Part shown: positions 36,165-47,370 of the stretch, one piece after another
How positions within the stretch are numbered: position 1 is the first letter of the stretch
Layout of the letters: each line of letters starts with the position of its first letter
Assembly (NCBI GenBank): GCA_030737875.1
Contig: CM060909.1
Span: 25,999,659-26,063,658, forward strand
Source: Allium sativum
Taxonomy: Eukaryota; Streptophyta; Magnoliopsida; Asparagales; Amaryllidaceae
Length of the DNA stretch: 64,000 nt
Direction: 5' to 3'
Notes under the pieces: model-generated
Seen by the model: the letters and a program-made list of their open reading frames with translations, nothing else
Told to the model about the DNA's origin: nothing
Databases searched by the model: none
Made by a program: the position numbers and the translations under genes

Positions 36165-36900
36165 CTAGAGAGCCATAAAGAAGAAAAATAAGAATGAAGA
36201 TGAAGAGAGCATGGTGGAGCTCCTAGGTGTTGATGATGATTGGCCTTTGGTAGTGGCAGGACCTGTCTTAGATCCTCCCATTGCTGCAGGAACTCTTGTT
36301 GCTGATGGTGGAGATTCGCCACCTGGAGCTGCTGGCAGAGCATCGGATGCTGGTGCTGAAGCATCCTCTGGTGATCCTGCAGCCGGCACGCTCGTCCCTG
36401 CAGAAGCTGCAACAATGCATACCAATTTAAGATAAAGATTTCAAGCTTTCTATGAATTTTAGTTGGATCCGAGTATATCAGCAATTTTACATGCGTGTTA
36501 TAAGTTCTAATAAGTCAGGCAAATCTATATGTTACAACACAGTAGCCTATTGGTACCGACACATGAATCACTTACAGTCACACTGGCTAAGAGGAGGAGC
36601 CTGGATATTGCAAACGCCTGGAAGAGTAATAGCCTGAGTGCGGTTGAATGGTAATGGGATTTGTGGCATAGCGTTAAGAAATGTGCAGAGGCAGTGAGAC
36701 TGGCTTTGGACCACAGTGGCAAGCTGAGTGCAGCAATCTTGGACAGGGCCGACGCTACTACCTGTGATGAATCCGACGCATGACTGAAGGCTAGCGATCG
36801 GAGCTTGACAGCTTGGTTGAGCGTATGAATCAACCCACATTGAGGTCGCAAGTACTACAAATAGAAGACTCATGTTCGATTTCGTGTTACTTTGACTCAT
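36165..36900 (-). CDS. GPI-anchored non-specific lipid-transfer protein (LTPG-like)
   Basis: This is a secreted lipid-binding protein expected on the outer face of the plasma membrane. I read two exons, 36900-36576 and 36406-36165, around a 169-bp GT-AG intron (GTAAGT donor, TTGCAG acceptor). Together they give 188 codons in frame. The first ATG at 36900 precedes a second at 36873. A hydrophobic signal peptide (MSLLFVVLATSMWV) follows. The eight-cysteine motif is complete in order, with CC near QDCCTQL and CLC near SHCLCTF. Exon 2 is a Pro/Ala/Ser-rich linker (APASDALPAAPGGES) ending in a hydrophobic tail (SSFLFFFFMAL), a classic GPI signal. The exon break just after the last Cys is usual for LTPG genes. 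No defect is seen. Confidence 0.88.
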
Positions 36901-36982
36901 TGGATGATTAGTTTTCTTGTTGATTAGAAGCAGTCGAATCTCAATGATGTTAGTTGTGATGAGATTAAAGCAGATGGGAAGT

Positions 36983-36991
36983 TTATATATA
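36983..36991 (-). promoter_or_regulatory. TATA box of the lipid-transfer gene
   Basis: TATATATAA on the minus strand lies about 85 bases before the ATG, a good distance for a plant core promoter with a short leader. Confidence 0.7.
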
Positions 36992-37903
36992 GGAGGCACA
37001 GAAGTGAAACTGCATATGTGAGTTAGCCAACTCTGCCTACCTTTTGGAATCAATATGATTTGAGTTAATTCGTATAATGGTAGGAGTTGTTTGGGTTGGA
37101 TAACCAATTGCACCTGCAGTTGTTAGATTGTTTGGTACTATCTAAAAGAAATGGAAGATAGAATGTTTGAATTTTATTTGGGCCCAAAATGTAGAGTTGC
37201 TTGTTCTTTTGAGTGAATTCTTATTCTCAGATTTAGCTGTGTAGGATTTCATTCATTTTCTCCCATTATTTTGTTCTGTTAGCCAGGTCTTTGGCCCATT
37301 TCTTCTGTTTTTGTTTTTGTTTACTTATGTTTTTGGATCCATTTACTCGTACTTTCCACTTTTTTATATCTAGATTTTTAATATATCGAGTATAAGCTCG
37401 GTATGTTTCTTCTTCTAAATGCATGTTTTATAGTCTATGTTCTTGTTGATCCTTCATTTGATTATTTCTACTGTCAGTAAACTTTTATGAGCAATTCTCG
37501 ACTTAAGATCAGTAGGTTATTAATTATACGTTTGGTTTTATGTTGTGCTTATGTTAGTTTCTGGTTTCTGGACCCGTGGTCAGTTGATCATGTGTTTTAA
37601 TACAACAATGAAATATGAGTTTATTCGTTTATTGTCTTTTTGGGATTCAAATCCCTTGTATCCGAATTCTTCACCACCCCTATACCCAACCAATTACTCC
37701 TCCCGATTTTCACCATTTTGGTCGCTGCATTTAAATGTAATTTCGTAACATAATATGTAAATAACTGCATTAAGCCACGCAGTACATCCGTAAGTCCAGG
37801 CATATCCATTTTTCTTTAAATATTTCATAATCTGTTCTCACATTAATATAGTCTTGGTTGCGATACAGTTAATATCCACTTTTGAGCTCCAAGAATTCCT
37901 TTA
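36992..37903. other. Intergenic DNA, upstream flank of the lipid-transfer gene
   Basis: There is no supported gene. This should include the lipid-transfer promoter region on the minus strand and, at its right end, possible 5' sequence of the Gag-like frame that starts at 37904. Confidence 0.5.
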
Positions 37904-39039
37904 ATGGCTTCCACATTTTCAGATCAGAATTCGAGGAATTCCTCTCCTCCTCCCTCTAATTCTAGCCCTAATCATTCTCTCTTTCCTCTCAAGATATACC
38001 AGCAGATGTTGACTCAAAAGGGTTTCAAACCGTCAAATCCAAAAATAAAAATAAAAATAAACAATCCTCTTTTGCTGAAATCAATAGACAGTCCAATGTT
38101 TCCAGTAATTCCCATGTGAATTCGGGTCAAAATCAGAGGGAAAAGCTTCAGAATGGCAAGAATCAGAATACGCAGAATCAAACCAAGAATTCGCTGTGGA
38201 ATAAACCGTTTAATTACAAAGGAGCAAACATTTCTGCTAATCAAAAGATTAATAGACCATCAACAACATGGGCAAAATTGGTGGCGTTTCTTCTAATTTT
38301 GATCTTGAGTATATTTCTCCAATGATGATTGGAGAAATGAAGATAGCAGTGGTGAAAGAAGAAGCAAATAACTGAACTATCGAGAAATGGAGTAATTCTA
38401 TTGTGGCACATGTGGTGGGACCGAGACCGTATTATCATCACTTCAGAAATTTCGTGGAAAAAACATGGTGCCCAGCAGATTCCTTTGAAATCTTTACTAG
38501 AAAGAACATATTCTTTATTATTAGATTTCCAAATAGTTCTGATTGCGAAAAGTTGTTGAGGGTGGACCTTTCTTTATTCGTGGTAAATTGACCATTTTAA
38601 AGAAATAAAATAAGAGAATAATTCTTGATAGGAACATTATATCCATTGTGCCAAACTGGACCCGCTTACCAGAATTGAACCTACAACTCTGAGATAAAGA
38701 AATCTTTAGCGCATTAAAATTAGATGAACCTACAACTAAGGAGACCCGATTTAGCGTATTTTAGTAGAAATAAAAGCAGATTCAAATCTGCCGAATGAAG
38801 CCCACATAACATTACATGATGGGGAATTAATCATCCAACCTATTACTTATGAAGGAATTCCTCCAAGATGTTCGAAGTGTGCTTGTTTCGGCCATATTAC
38901 AGAAAAATGTCCTACAAAACAGGTGTGACAAGAAAAGCTTTCGCAAAAGGAGGATAACACAAATAATTGTGCTGAAAAACAAGATCCGATAAATCTTGAT
39001 CCTGAGATTAAAAATACTGCTAAGGTTCAGGATAAAACA
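37904..39039 (+). pseudogene. Gag-like DUF4283 plus zinc-knuckle segment (LINE ORF1 type)
   Basis: From the ATG at 37904 the sequence reads, with shifts, as a retroelement ORF1: a Ser/Asn-rich N-terminus, then a DUF4283-type region (FDLEYISPMMIGE, KWSNSIVAHVVGP, FIIRFPNSSDCEKLL), then one zinc knuckle, CSKCACFGHITEKC, near 38874-38915. Breaks include shifts near 38050 and 38280, a TGA near 38371 and another just after the knuckle at about 38927. No endonuclease or reverse transcriptase follows. Instead the frame stays open into an acidic segment and a PMD exon. Confidence 0.7.
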
Positions 39040-41260
39040 GTGCAGATAGAGGAAGATTCCTCTGAAGAAATCCAAGAAATGAATGTTGAAAATGAAAAAC
39101 CTTCAAATAATAGTGAAAAAGGTGATGGTAATATTTCTGAGAAAATAGTGTTCTTTGAGAAATTCAAAATTTCTCAAGATGACGAAGATCATGGAAGTCA
39201 GCAAGAGGAAGAAGCAGATGATGTGTCAAAATCAACGGAGAAAGAAGGAGACGGATCACAATCATCAAATGAGGAGGGAGAAGAGTCCGACGAGGAGGGA
39301 GAAGAGGGCGAGGAGGAGGGAGAAGAGGGCGACGAGGACGGAGAAGAGTCGGACGATGAGGGGGAAGAAGAGGAAGAGGAAGAGGAAGAGGGTGCAGAGG
39401 AAGAAGGTGGGCCAAAAACTTTGGATATCATTAAGGAATTCGATAGTCATGTTGCATATGATATATGGAAGGGCCAGGTAATTTATTTTTTAATTTTGTT
39501 TTTTTGAAGTTTCTTAGAGTTACTATGTTGTAATTTTTTTTAGAGTTACTATCCTGTAATGTTGTAATTTTTTGTTTTATGATATTTGTAGGAACGATCA
39601 CCGCTCACATGCGTCAATCATGCACACAAGATAACGGAATGGTCGATTCCAAATAATGCCACCAGATTTAGAAACATCGTAGAAGCGTCTGTATTGTTTC
39701 CTATTATTAGCTGCTGTTATAGGAGTGTGAACAAGAACTTGATATCTGCTTTTGTCGAAACGATGGTATCCAGAGACTAATACATTTCATTTGCCATTTG
39801 GTGAGATGACGATTACTCTTGATGACATAGCTTCTCTATTGCATATTGCAGTGGAAGGTACACCTATACAGAGCATGACTTTCGATATAGAAGAAGCGGT
39901 TACGTTTGTTCACAAATATACAGGCATAAGTAGGGAAGAGGCACGGATGGAAATGAATGATAGTGTGGGATACAAAATTAGTTTATCGAAATTGGTCGAG
40001 CAGTTTCAGAACGTAAGTGATGATTGGACTGATCGGGCCATTAGACGTGCAGCTCGTTCTTATCTTCTGTTTTTGATTGGTAGCACGTTGTTTGCGGACA
40101 AAAGTAAGACTCATGTTCACATATCATTGTTGAATCCATTAAAAAATTTAGGCAACATCGGTAATTACTCTTGGGGTTCAGCGACGCTTGCGTTTCTATA
40201 TAGACAGCTAGGCTTAGCGACTCGTAGTGGTGTGAAACAGATTGCAGGGTTTCTGTGTTTATTAGAAGCGTGGATATTCGAGCATTTCCCTAACTTCCAT
40301 CCCTCGACAAATCTATACTATGAGAATTTTCCTCGTGCTGCTAGATGGAATCCTTCTACCGATAGTTCTTCGTCAGTCTTAGAGCTACACATATTCCTTG
40401 ATAACATTCAAATTGGATAGGAATTCTCCTTCTTTTTTTTAAATAGAAAACATTTGAGTGGTCAAAATAGATTACATTTGTCGTTACACACACAAACATA
40501 TTATGAACACACGTAGACACAATAAAATATCTACATAAAAGCACGCATATTTACACACACAAACGTATTAATATATTTTTGAATATGATAAAATTAATTT
40601 GATTACAGGTTATATTTGATCCTTACATCTTCGCATGTCACTATCATCCTTTTCATGAGATATCTTGGTATAGCGGTTGTATCCTCTGCCTTAACGTTGT
40701 AGAGCCGTATCATCCAGACAGAGTTATGAGACAATTTGGTAGAGTACAAAAAATACCAATGGCTCCGATTCCTCCAGTTAGTACACATACAAAACGAGGA
40801 AAAACTTCAACTACGTATACCCGTGTTCGGTATCATTTTTTAGAAAGCATATGGCAGAATTGGATTCATCATGTCATTGCAGAGGGACATCGCTCAATAC
40901 CACTGAGTCAGTCTTTACTTAGTTGCGCGGATGATTATGTTGATTGGTATAGAGATCACTGCGTTTTACGAGTTCAAAATCCTGCCAACTTGCCTGCTAA
41001 TATAGTGGTTGGAGCGTCTCATTTTCAACCTACCTACGATCAGTTGTATTCTGTAAGTCTATTTTTTAAACCTATTATTCGCTTCAAAATTTTCAGCGAT
41101 TTTTCCATTACATTCCTCACATTTTCCTTATACTTTGTTTTTTGTTGACATGTACTTTTGATTAAAGACTCTGCAAGATGTACATGGACTGCTCGACGAA
41201 GCTAACACTCAGGTTGTTGCTGCTAGGACTACTAGTGGACGCTTTATATACCATCCTTAA
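39040..41260 (+). pseudogene. Plant mobile domain (PMD / MAIN-like) protein
   Basis: PMD proteins occur free in plants (MAIN, MAIL1) and inside Mutator-like elements. An acidic Glu/Asp/Ser-rich stretch precedes LDIIKEFDSHVAYDIWKGQ. An intron at 39478-39591 is GT-AG and phase 0. Exon 2 carries the PMD core: WYPETNTFHLPFGEMTITLDD, read after a one-base insertion at about 39759 that breaks the frame, then YSWGSATLAFLYRQL and CLLEAWIFEHFP. Exon 3 starts near 40610 with VIFDPYIFACHYHP and includes PDRVMRQFGRVQKIP. An intron at 41053-41167 leads to a last exon that ends in TAA at 41258-41260. The exon 2 donor near 40415 is not clear. The gene converges on the minus-strand transposase, as mudrB does on mudrA. 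Confidence 0.85.
39190..39415 (+). repeat. GAG/GAA-rich acidic repeat in coding sequence
   Basis: Short units encoding EEGE, DEEG and EESD make a purine-rich tract. It opens long Ser- and Pro-rich frames on the opposite strand, which are shadows. Confidence 0.8.
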
Positions 41261-41579
41261 CTTGGAATATGTATTTTATGTGAACTTATGTATTTTGCTC
41301 TAGATGTTAAGCTTATGTATTGCATGTGAACTTGGATGTCACGCCGTTGTATTTTGGGGCAGCGCTTGTTATTTTGTGTGTGTCATGGGTATGTGGTTGT
41401 ATGTTGATTTGGTCTGTTAACTCATGACCTAATGTACTGGTTTGTTTTGGTAATGATATGGTGATGGTTTCATGTACCGGTATGTGGTTGTGTGTTAAAC
41501 TCATGAAGTTTTGGTCTGTGAATTGGTCTGTGGGTCTGTGAATTGGTTTGTTAACTCATGAAGTTTTGAATATATTTTT

Positions 41580-42090
41580 TTCAATTTTTACAGTTACCAC
41601 GTAGATGACCTACGTGAGTTATAAAGTAATCACGTAGAGACACTCCGTGTATTATATACTAATCACGAAGTGATATAATGTGGATAGAGTATTTACCACG
41701 TAGTGTCTATACGTTGTAAATAATTATTCCACGTACTGTCAGTGCGTAACAGGGTTGATACTAAATAAACTGCAGTAGCGTATAAGACATACGTGGATTA
41801 TATACTAATCACGTGGGGTTAATACGTGGATATCGTATTTTCCACGTACTATCTCTGCGTTGTAATTGATTATTCCACGTACCGTCAGTTCGTAACTGGG
41901 TTGACACTAAATAAACTACAGTAGCGTATACCACCTACGTTGATTCTAAAAAAACCACGCAAAACTGTACCAGATTAATATACATTCCACGAAAAGCTCC
42001 TTCGTGAATTTTATTTTTACCTCGTTGCGCCTTTACGTGATTACTATTTTTTCCTCGTATACGACGTACGTGGTGACCTGAAATTTCAAA
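41580..42090. repeat. ACGT-core repeat array between convergent genes
   Basis: About twenty CCACGTA, TACGTGG, CACGTAG and similar words occur in 500 bases, many as inverted pairs. A longer tandem duplication is visible: the segment from TATTCCACGTACTGTCAGTG at about 41726 recurs at about 41872 with few changes, period about 146. CACGTGG at about 41810 contains a G-box core. Related words reappear at 45290-45430. Confidence 0.85.
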
Positions 42091-42326
42091 AAAAAATATA
42101 CTTGTTTTCAAGAATCTGAAGTATGAAAATTGAACTATGAAATACGAAGTATGAAAATTGAATATGATGCACCATATAACAAGTAATAGTAGAGACAACA
42201 CCAACATGCAAATCAATACGAAAGTGCCAATCCATTTTTCCATTCAACACCAACATACAAGCAATACAAGGATTTAATGTCATTCAAGCAAACAATCATA
42301 ATTCAAATAAAGAAACAAACAAGCAA

Positions 42327-45228
42327 CTAATTCCATTCGGCAATTTGGTTTCTTTCATCCCAAGCTTGTCTCCGGTCATTGAAAATAGATTCCCATTTAC
42401 ATGCGTCGCCAACACAACCCTTGAACCATTTTGTATAAACAGGTGGCACCGGGTGTTTTGGCTCTAGGTTAACCTACATATAATAAAGACATTACTATAT
42501 GATGGAAAATTAAAATAAATAATTGTCGGTACTAAATGCACAAACCTGAACAAAATGACTTTTGTCCACAAAAGCTATACCAATTTCAGTTCGATGAATT
42601 GGTGGTGGCACTGCTCGAGGTATGGTCAATGTAAGTCTCTCACTAATACTAAATACCACCACGTTGTATCTAGTTGCAATAATAAAACCAATTTCTGGCA
42701 TTGTCATCCACTTGTCAAAAGGTGCGAATTCGTCTCCTTCGTAGTCTAGGCTGTTAAGGAGAATTGCACTTCTACCATTTTCTACAAGTACACGGTCATA
42801 TCAATCTTGATGTTCATACAATTCGTCACGCAATTCTCTTCGAACTTGAGACCAGTTCGATTCTCCAAAACCAACCAATGCCGCCACACATCTATATCCG
42901 CAGTTACCATCCGATTTTACATCAATAATATCTCTAACAAATGGCTGCATGTCCTCCGGTATTTGATGTAAATAATTTCTCATACCAACACTTAGTTGAT
43001 CCACCTACGAATAAATTGCAACAAAAATTACTTGCCTTGCTACTAGTATTTATTGAAACACAAATTCAACAACACGTACCTTGATTGGTTTTCGGATTGG
43101 AAGTTTATCGATGCGACGTTTTTTTCCATTAACACTTTCTTCCATAGACAGACTTTGTGATGCTAAACTTGGAACTAACTCAAATGAAGAAAGCATTCGT
43201 TTTGTGGACGACTGAGCACTTCGTTTACTTTCTCTTCCACGAGTTTTGGTTTTGCATTTTGGAGAAGCCAAGTTTGATGTTTGTGGCTGAACAACTTCCA
43301 ACATTTTTTTATAAATTTGCAATTGGTATGGTGTATCCCTTTTTTTGACATCATTCAAAAGCAATTCCATTTTTTCAAGTACCCCTGGTTTGTTTTTCTT
43401 TTCATCCTTTCTTTCAATGAGATGAAGACGTGTCCAGTGAACATCAACCATTGCAAGAGGTATTGGCAAATTGGAACCAAGACATGCTAACTCATGAGCG
43501 CATGGAAGTCCATGTGTTTTACGGATCACACATCCGCATAGCACTTCATCATCTCCAACGGCTTGTATTCGAACAATTTCAGAATGAATCAAATCTAATG
43601 CTTTCGTAGAAACAACTCCCCGCAAATTTTTGAATTATTTTATGTGAAATACATGCTTCACTTTTGTTAAACTTTGTTCAAAAGATGCTTTAAGCTCCGT
43701 AAATGAGAGCTCCAATAAAGAATGCATTTTAAACCATGCTTGCTCAAAATTACACAGCGAACTATCCAAATGCTTCTTCAACTTCGAACGTGTAGACTCG
43801 GCTCTACGATTAAAATGCATACGTCAACAGTTAAGAAAAAAAATTGAAACAAAAAAAAAATTTGCAAAAATAAAATACAAACCTATTCGAAGTGTAGTTT
43901 CCAAAGTGCATATACTCATTGGTCCATGCATGCACAAATCTATCCTTATATACATCCAACCATTGTTCTTGAACATACTTCAACAATGATGTATTCTTCG
44001 TGTATCTTTCGTGCAAAACTTGCAAATTTTCACGATATATTATTTCATTTAAAGAACATATAAGTTCATTCCAATCACTTAAAATTGCTTTCTTCTCTTC
44101 AACTTCCATTCCTTTGACTTTTCTTTGCATATACGTGAGAACGTTATTTTTTATATGCCATGTACATAACATATGTGCAGCTTATGGAAAAACAAACCCG
44201 ATAGCATTAACCAATGCTAACTCCCTATCAGTAATAAATACTTTAGGAAACTCAACTCCACAAACATCCAATATCGACTTCAAACGTTCTAAAGCCCATG
44301 TATAGTTTTTTTCGTTTTCTGCAACCAAGTATGCAATACCCACACAAAAAGTAAGGTCCGTACATGTGACACCCACAATCTCAAGGAAAGGCATCCAATA
44401 TCTATTAGTCTTGTACGTGCAATCCAATATGAGGACACGAGGAAATGTCCGTAAGAAATCAAGACTAGTGGGATGAACCCAAAATATATCTTTAATAATG
44501 TCTGTTCCATCTAAAGTTTTTCGATGCCATTCATAATAACCAAATTCTTTCAATTTGCTAAGCAAATATTGCACTTGAGATCAACCCGCCGGCTCGATTG
44601 AATTTTGGGCATGTATAACGTTGTATATAGTTTTGATAGTGGTACTATTTTTAGAATCTTGTCTCTTAAGCGTATGCAAAATTTCCTTGGCTTTAACCAT
44701 ATTTCTATGCATCTCAATCACTAACTTTGTTTCTTCTTTATTTAGTCGTCCTACATATGAATGGCCTTCGCTATTTTTTAACTCCGAATGATTATGAACT
44801 CCATTCACTACATGCAAACGCCAATCATCTAACGTAGCAAGTTTTTCACCATTTAATCTAAATGGACAATTGCATTTTTTTGTACCTGTCAGTCGGGGGT
44901 TCGTCGGATTTTTTCCTTTTTCCTTTTTATATGCACCACTTCTTTCACAACCAAACGTAATTCTAGGTTTTTTGGTAGAAGCAACCGTATCTGACTTTAA
45001 TATTATAATTACAAACCCAAGCCTTTTTCCCGTGCTTCGAACCCAATCTATCAGTTTTTCTCTAGAAGGGTATATCTGCAACATAAAATTACCAAAAGTT
45101 AAAAAAAAAATTGTCAATATGATGAATCATTATAAAACACTTACATCGTATGTCGTAAACTCGTTTGAGTAGTCTAACACGACTTCATTTCCAATTTCTT
45201 CATCATTGGAATACGGCGCAATCTGCAT
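42327..45228 (-). pseudogene. MULE transposase fused to SWIM finger and OTU-type protease
   Basis: Exons on the minus strand, in order. Exon 1 (45228-45145) is short and starts MQIAPYSND. Exon 2 from 45075 has a FAR1-like WRKY-GCM1-type zinc domain (LIDWVRSTGKRLGFV, CNCPFRL, VNGVHNH). The MULE DDE core follows: LILDCTYKTNRY, VFITDREL, then YTSNR and RAES across an intron near 43885-43795. A SWIM finger, CGCVIRKTHGLPCAHEL, is at about 43535. After an intron near 43048-43005 comes an OTU domain with SDGNCGYRCVAAL (catalytic Asp and Cys) and DKSHFVQV (His). The last exon ends at 42327. In-frame stops lie at about 44580, 44182, 43635 and 42801; the first fits CGA to TGA. It is therefore inactive, but the OTU triad is intact. 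Confidence 0.9.
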
Positions 45229-45289
45229 TTATAAATAGAAAAAAAAAACAGATTACTGTACTATCATCGAAGGAGCAATACGTGGATTA

Positions 45290-45430
45290 TATCTTTTCCA
45301 CGCACTTCTAGCCTGACAATTTTAGTAAACCACGTATAACGTTTACGTGATTCTGTAACTTTTCGAGGGTTCGTGTTTCTGTATTTTTGATAAATCAAGT
45401 TGTCGCCATCCGTGGTTCGCATCAAATTAC
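45290..45430. repeat. ACGT-core repeats upstream of the MULE transposase
   Basis: TACGTGGATTATATC, CCACGTATAACGTTTACGTG and similar words match those at 41580-42090. This places related repeats on both sides of the transposase gene, here in its promoter or leader. Confidence 0.75.
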
Positions 45431-46057
45431 CCCAATTTCTGCTCCGTGAGTAGAATATTGAAATCTAAAAAAAAACAAAAATTATTAAAAAAACCATTAT
45501 ACCTTAAGGGATCGTGTCAGAACTCATTCTTCTCTTCAGAATCCATTGGATTGAAATTAAATTTTGAAATTTTCCTTACAGTAATTGAAATTAGGTTTGA
45601 GGTATGAGCTGCTGAATGGTAGAGAAAAACAACGTAGAAAGTGAAGTTTTTTGTTTGATAGATAGTACGTTAATCTCTAAGGGCATTTTGGTCTATAAAA
45701 TTTCATTAATTTTAGGAGGATTTTAGAGGGGGCTACTAAGTAATTATTAGGGTTTAAATAGAATTTGCGTTACTGCAGACTCAAAGTATCAAAAAGTTTA
45801 AATCTAAAAAAAAAAAAGAGAGACGTTTTCAATTTAAAAATGGGCGATGTACCGAATCTTTGAAGCGCACCATCAATTTTGAGCTATCCAAATAATATTC
45901 CCAAAAATCAAATCTCCCACCAAAAAATCGAAACCCAGGCCCGGAAAATCTCAAATCCACAAAATAATCAAAATGGCGGACTTCAGTTTCATTCTTTTTA
46001 ATTCTCCATCCCAAAATTCGAACCCTAAAATTTTAACCTCTCCCTCCACTTCTTCAT
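45431..46057. other. MULE right end and cyclin upstream region
   Basis: No gene is supported. The stretch GGGCATTTTGGTCTATAAAATTTC near 45682 and the TAGAGGGGGCTACTAAG near 45726 have the flavour of MULE termini, but I found no matching left end. From about 45830 the sequence is the cyclin promoter. I saw no convincing E2F or MSA element. Confidence 0.4.
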
Positions 46058-46067
46058 TATATAAAAG
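46058..46067 (+). promoter_or_regulatory. TATA box of the cyclin gene
   Basis: TATATAAAAG lies about 95 bases before the ATG and is followed by a pyrimidine-rich leader (TTCTCTTTCTTCCCC, then CTCTCCATCTCTCCC). Confidence 0.75.
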
Positions 46068-46531
46068 AAAAGGATCATCATTTATTTTATATTCTCTTTC
46101 TTCCCCATCTCTCCATCTCTCCCTTTTAATCTATCATTGAATTTCAGCATTCATGGCAGATAAAGAAAACTCCTGCCGCCTTACCAGGGCCCAAGCCAAG
46201 AAGAGGTCGGCTGATGTTCTTGGATCTGCACCCAGGGTTGCTTGGAATAAGAAACGTGTCACTTTGAGTGGGGTTTCAGTCATTTCAAACGCTGAGTCGA
46301 ACCTTGGAACTAGCTCACAGAAGAAGAAAAATGAGAAGAAGATGGACGCTGATTCCGATAATGAAGATCCCCTGCTTTGCTCACAGAGTGATGGAGATAT
46401 ACATGCGTATCTAAGGAAAATGGAGGCTGAGGTTGGAAGGAGGCCTACTGTAAATTATATACAGGAACGTCAGAAAGATGTTACTGTGATAGAATTTTAG
46501 ATCAGAGAGAGGAGAGAGACAAAGCAATGAA

Positions 46532-46645
46532 CAATTACAGACTCAATATTAATGGTTTTAAAAGTGGAACACACTCAATAATGGTTTTTAAAGTGGACCA
46601 CACTCAATATTAATGGTTTTTAAAGTGGACCACACTCAATATTAG
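46532..46645. repeat. 33-bp tandem repeat within the cyclin-resident element
   Basis: The unit CTCAATATTAATGGTTTTTA AAGTGGACCACA occurs about three and a half times, with small deletions in the first two copies. Confidence 0.88.
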
Positions 46646-46687
46646 TGGAAGACTATGATGTTGAGGAATACTATACCAAATTCTATC

Positions 46688-46828
46688 ATGGTAATCAATA
46701 AATATTAGAGAATATGCCAAGATGTTGAGGAAGACTATGCCAAGAGATATGCTGAGAATTAAACGTTAGAAAATATGCCAAATATGATGTTAGAGATAAT
46801 AACAAAATATAGTACCTTATATTTTGTA
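46688..46828. repeat. Inverted copy of LTR sequence (left arm)
   Basis: These 141 bases are the near-perfect reverse complement of 47578-47717 in the intact LTR. The two arms, 750 bases apart, could fold into a long hairpin RNA. Confidence 0.9.
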
Positions 46829-47357
46829 TTGCATTAATGGTGTGTTGTAGTGAAGAATTTGAGTTTCTCAGAGGATGTTGATGGAAGAGTGGATGACCTG
46901 CGAGAGCGAGGATGATGGCAGGTCCTTTTTTTTTTTTGGTTACAATGAGTTGTTCTTTCGGTGGGTGATGAAGCAATGGCAGCTGGTTGATGTATGTCTT
47001 TTTTTTTTAGGGAGAGGGGGCTCTGAATCGAACTTGGGTTGGATTTTAGGATGTGGCAGAGAAGCGTGGGGTTATGGTGGTTGAACTGACGATGTTGTGA
47101 TGGTTTTGTGGGTTTGAACTGATTGGGACTGGATTTTTTATAGAAATTAAGGCGGAGCTGAAAGGAAGTTTGGCAGAATTGGTATGTGGAAAAGATGAAG
47201 TTTAGGCAGGAAGAGTTGGAGAATTACATTAGAGAGAACTGGAAAATGACAGTCGATAGAAAATAGCAAGAGGAAGGCTAAGACCACTCGACGGTGCTGC
47301 ACTGGCTATAGGGACTGCCGACTCTTTTTTTTTCACATATCTCTCTCCTTCTCCCCC

Positions 47358-47370
47358 GGCTCTGATACCA
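47358..47370 (-). other. Primer-binding site of the cyclin-resident element
   Basis: TGGTATCAGAGCC on the minus strand is complementary to the initiator tRNA-Met 3' end and directly abuts the LTR. Confidence 0.88.

Larger units (their letters stand above)
39000..45760. mobile_element. Mutator-like element with PMD and transposase-OTU genes
   Basis: Two convergent, intron-containing genes typical of plant MULEs lie together: a PMD protein (plus) and a FAR1/MULE transposase fused to SWIM and OTU domains (minus). ACGT-core repeats lie between them and again beyond the transposase start. I could not define terminal inverted repeats or a 9-bp target duplication by eye, so both limits are approximate. 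The right limit is set before the cyclin promoter. The left could reach 37.9 kb if the Gag-like part belongs to the element. Confidence 0.6.

Noticed and set aside
36158..36484. 108-codon Gln/His-rich minus frame
   Set aside because: It overlaps lipid-transfer exon 2 in another frame and does not join exon 1 in phase.
39155..39481. Arg/Lys-rich plus frame and Ser- or Pro-rich minus frames
   Set aside because: They are shadows of the GAG/GAA-rich acidic coding tract.
45829..46014. 61-codon minus frame upstream of the cyclin
   Set aside because: It is AT-rich promoter DNA with no support from domain or conservation.
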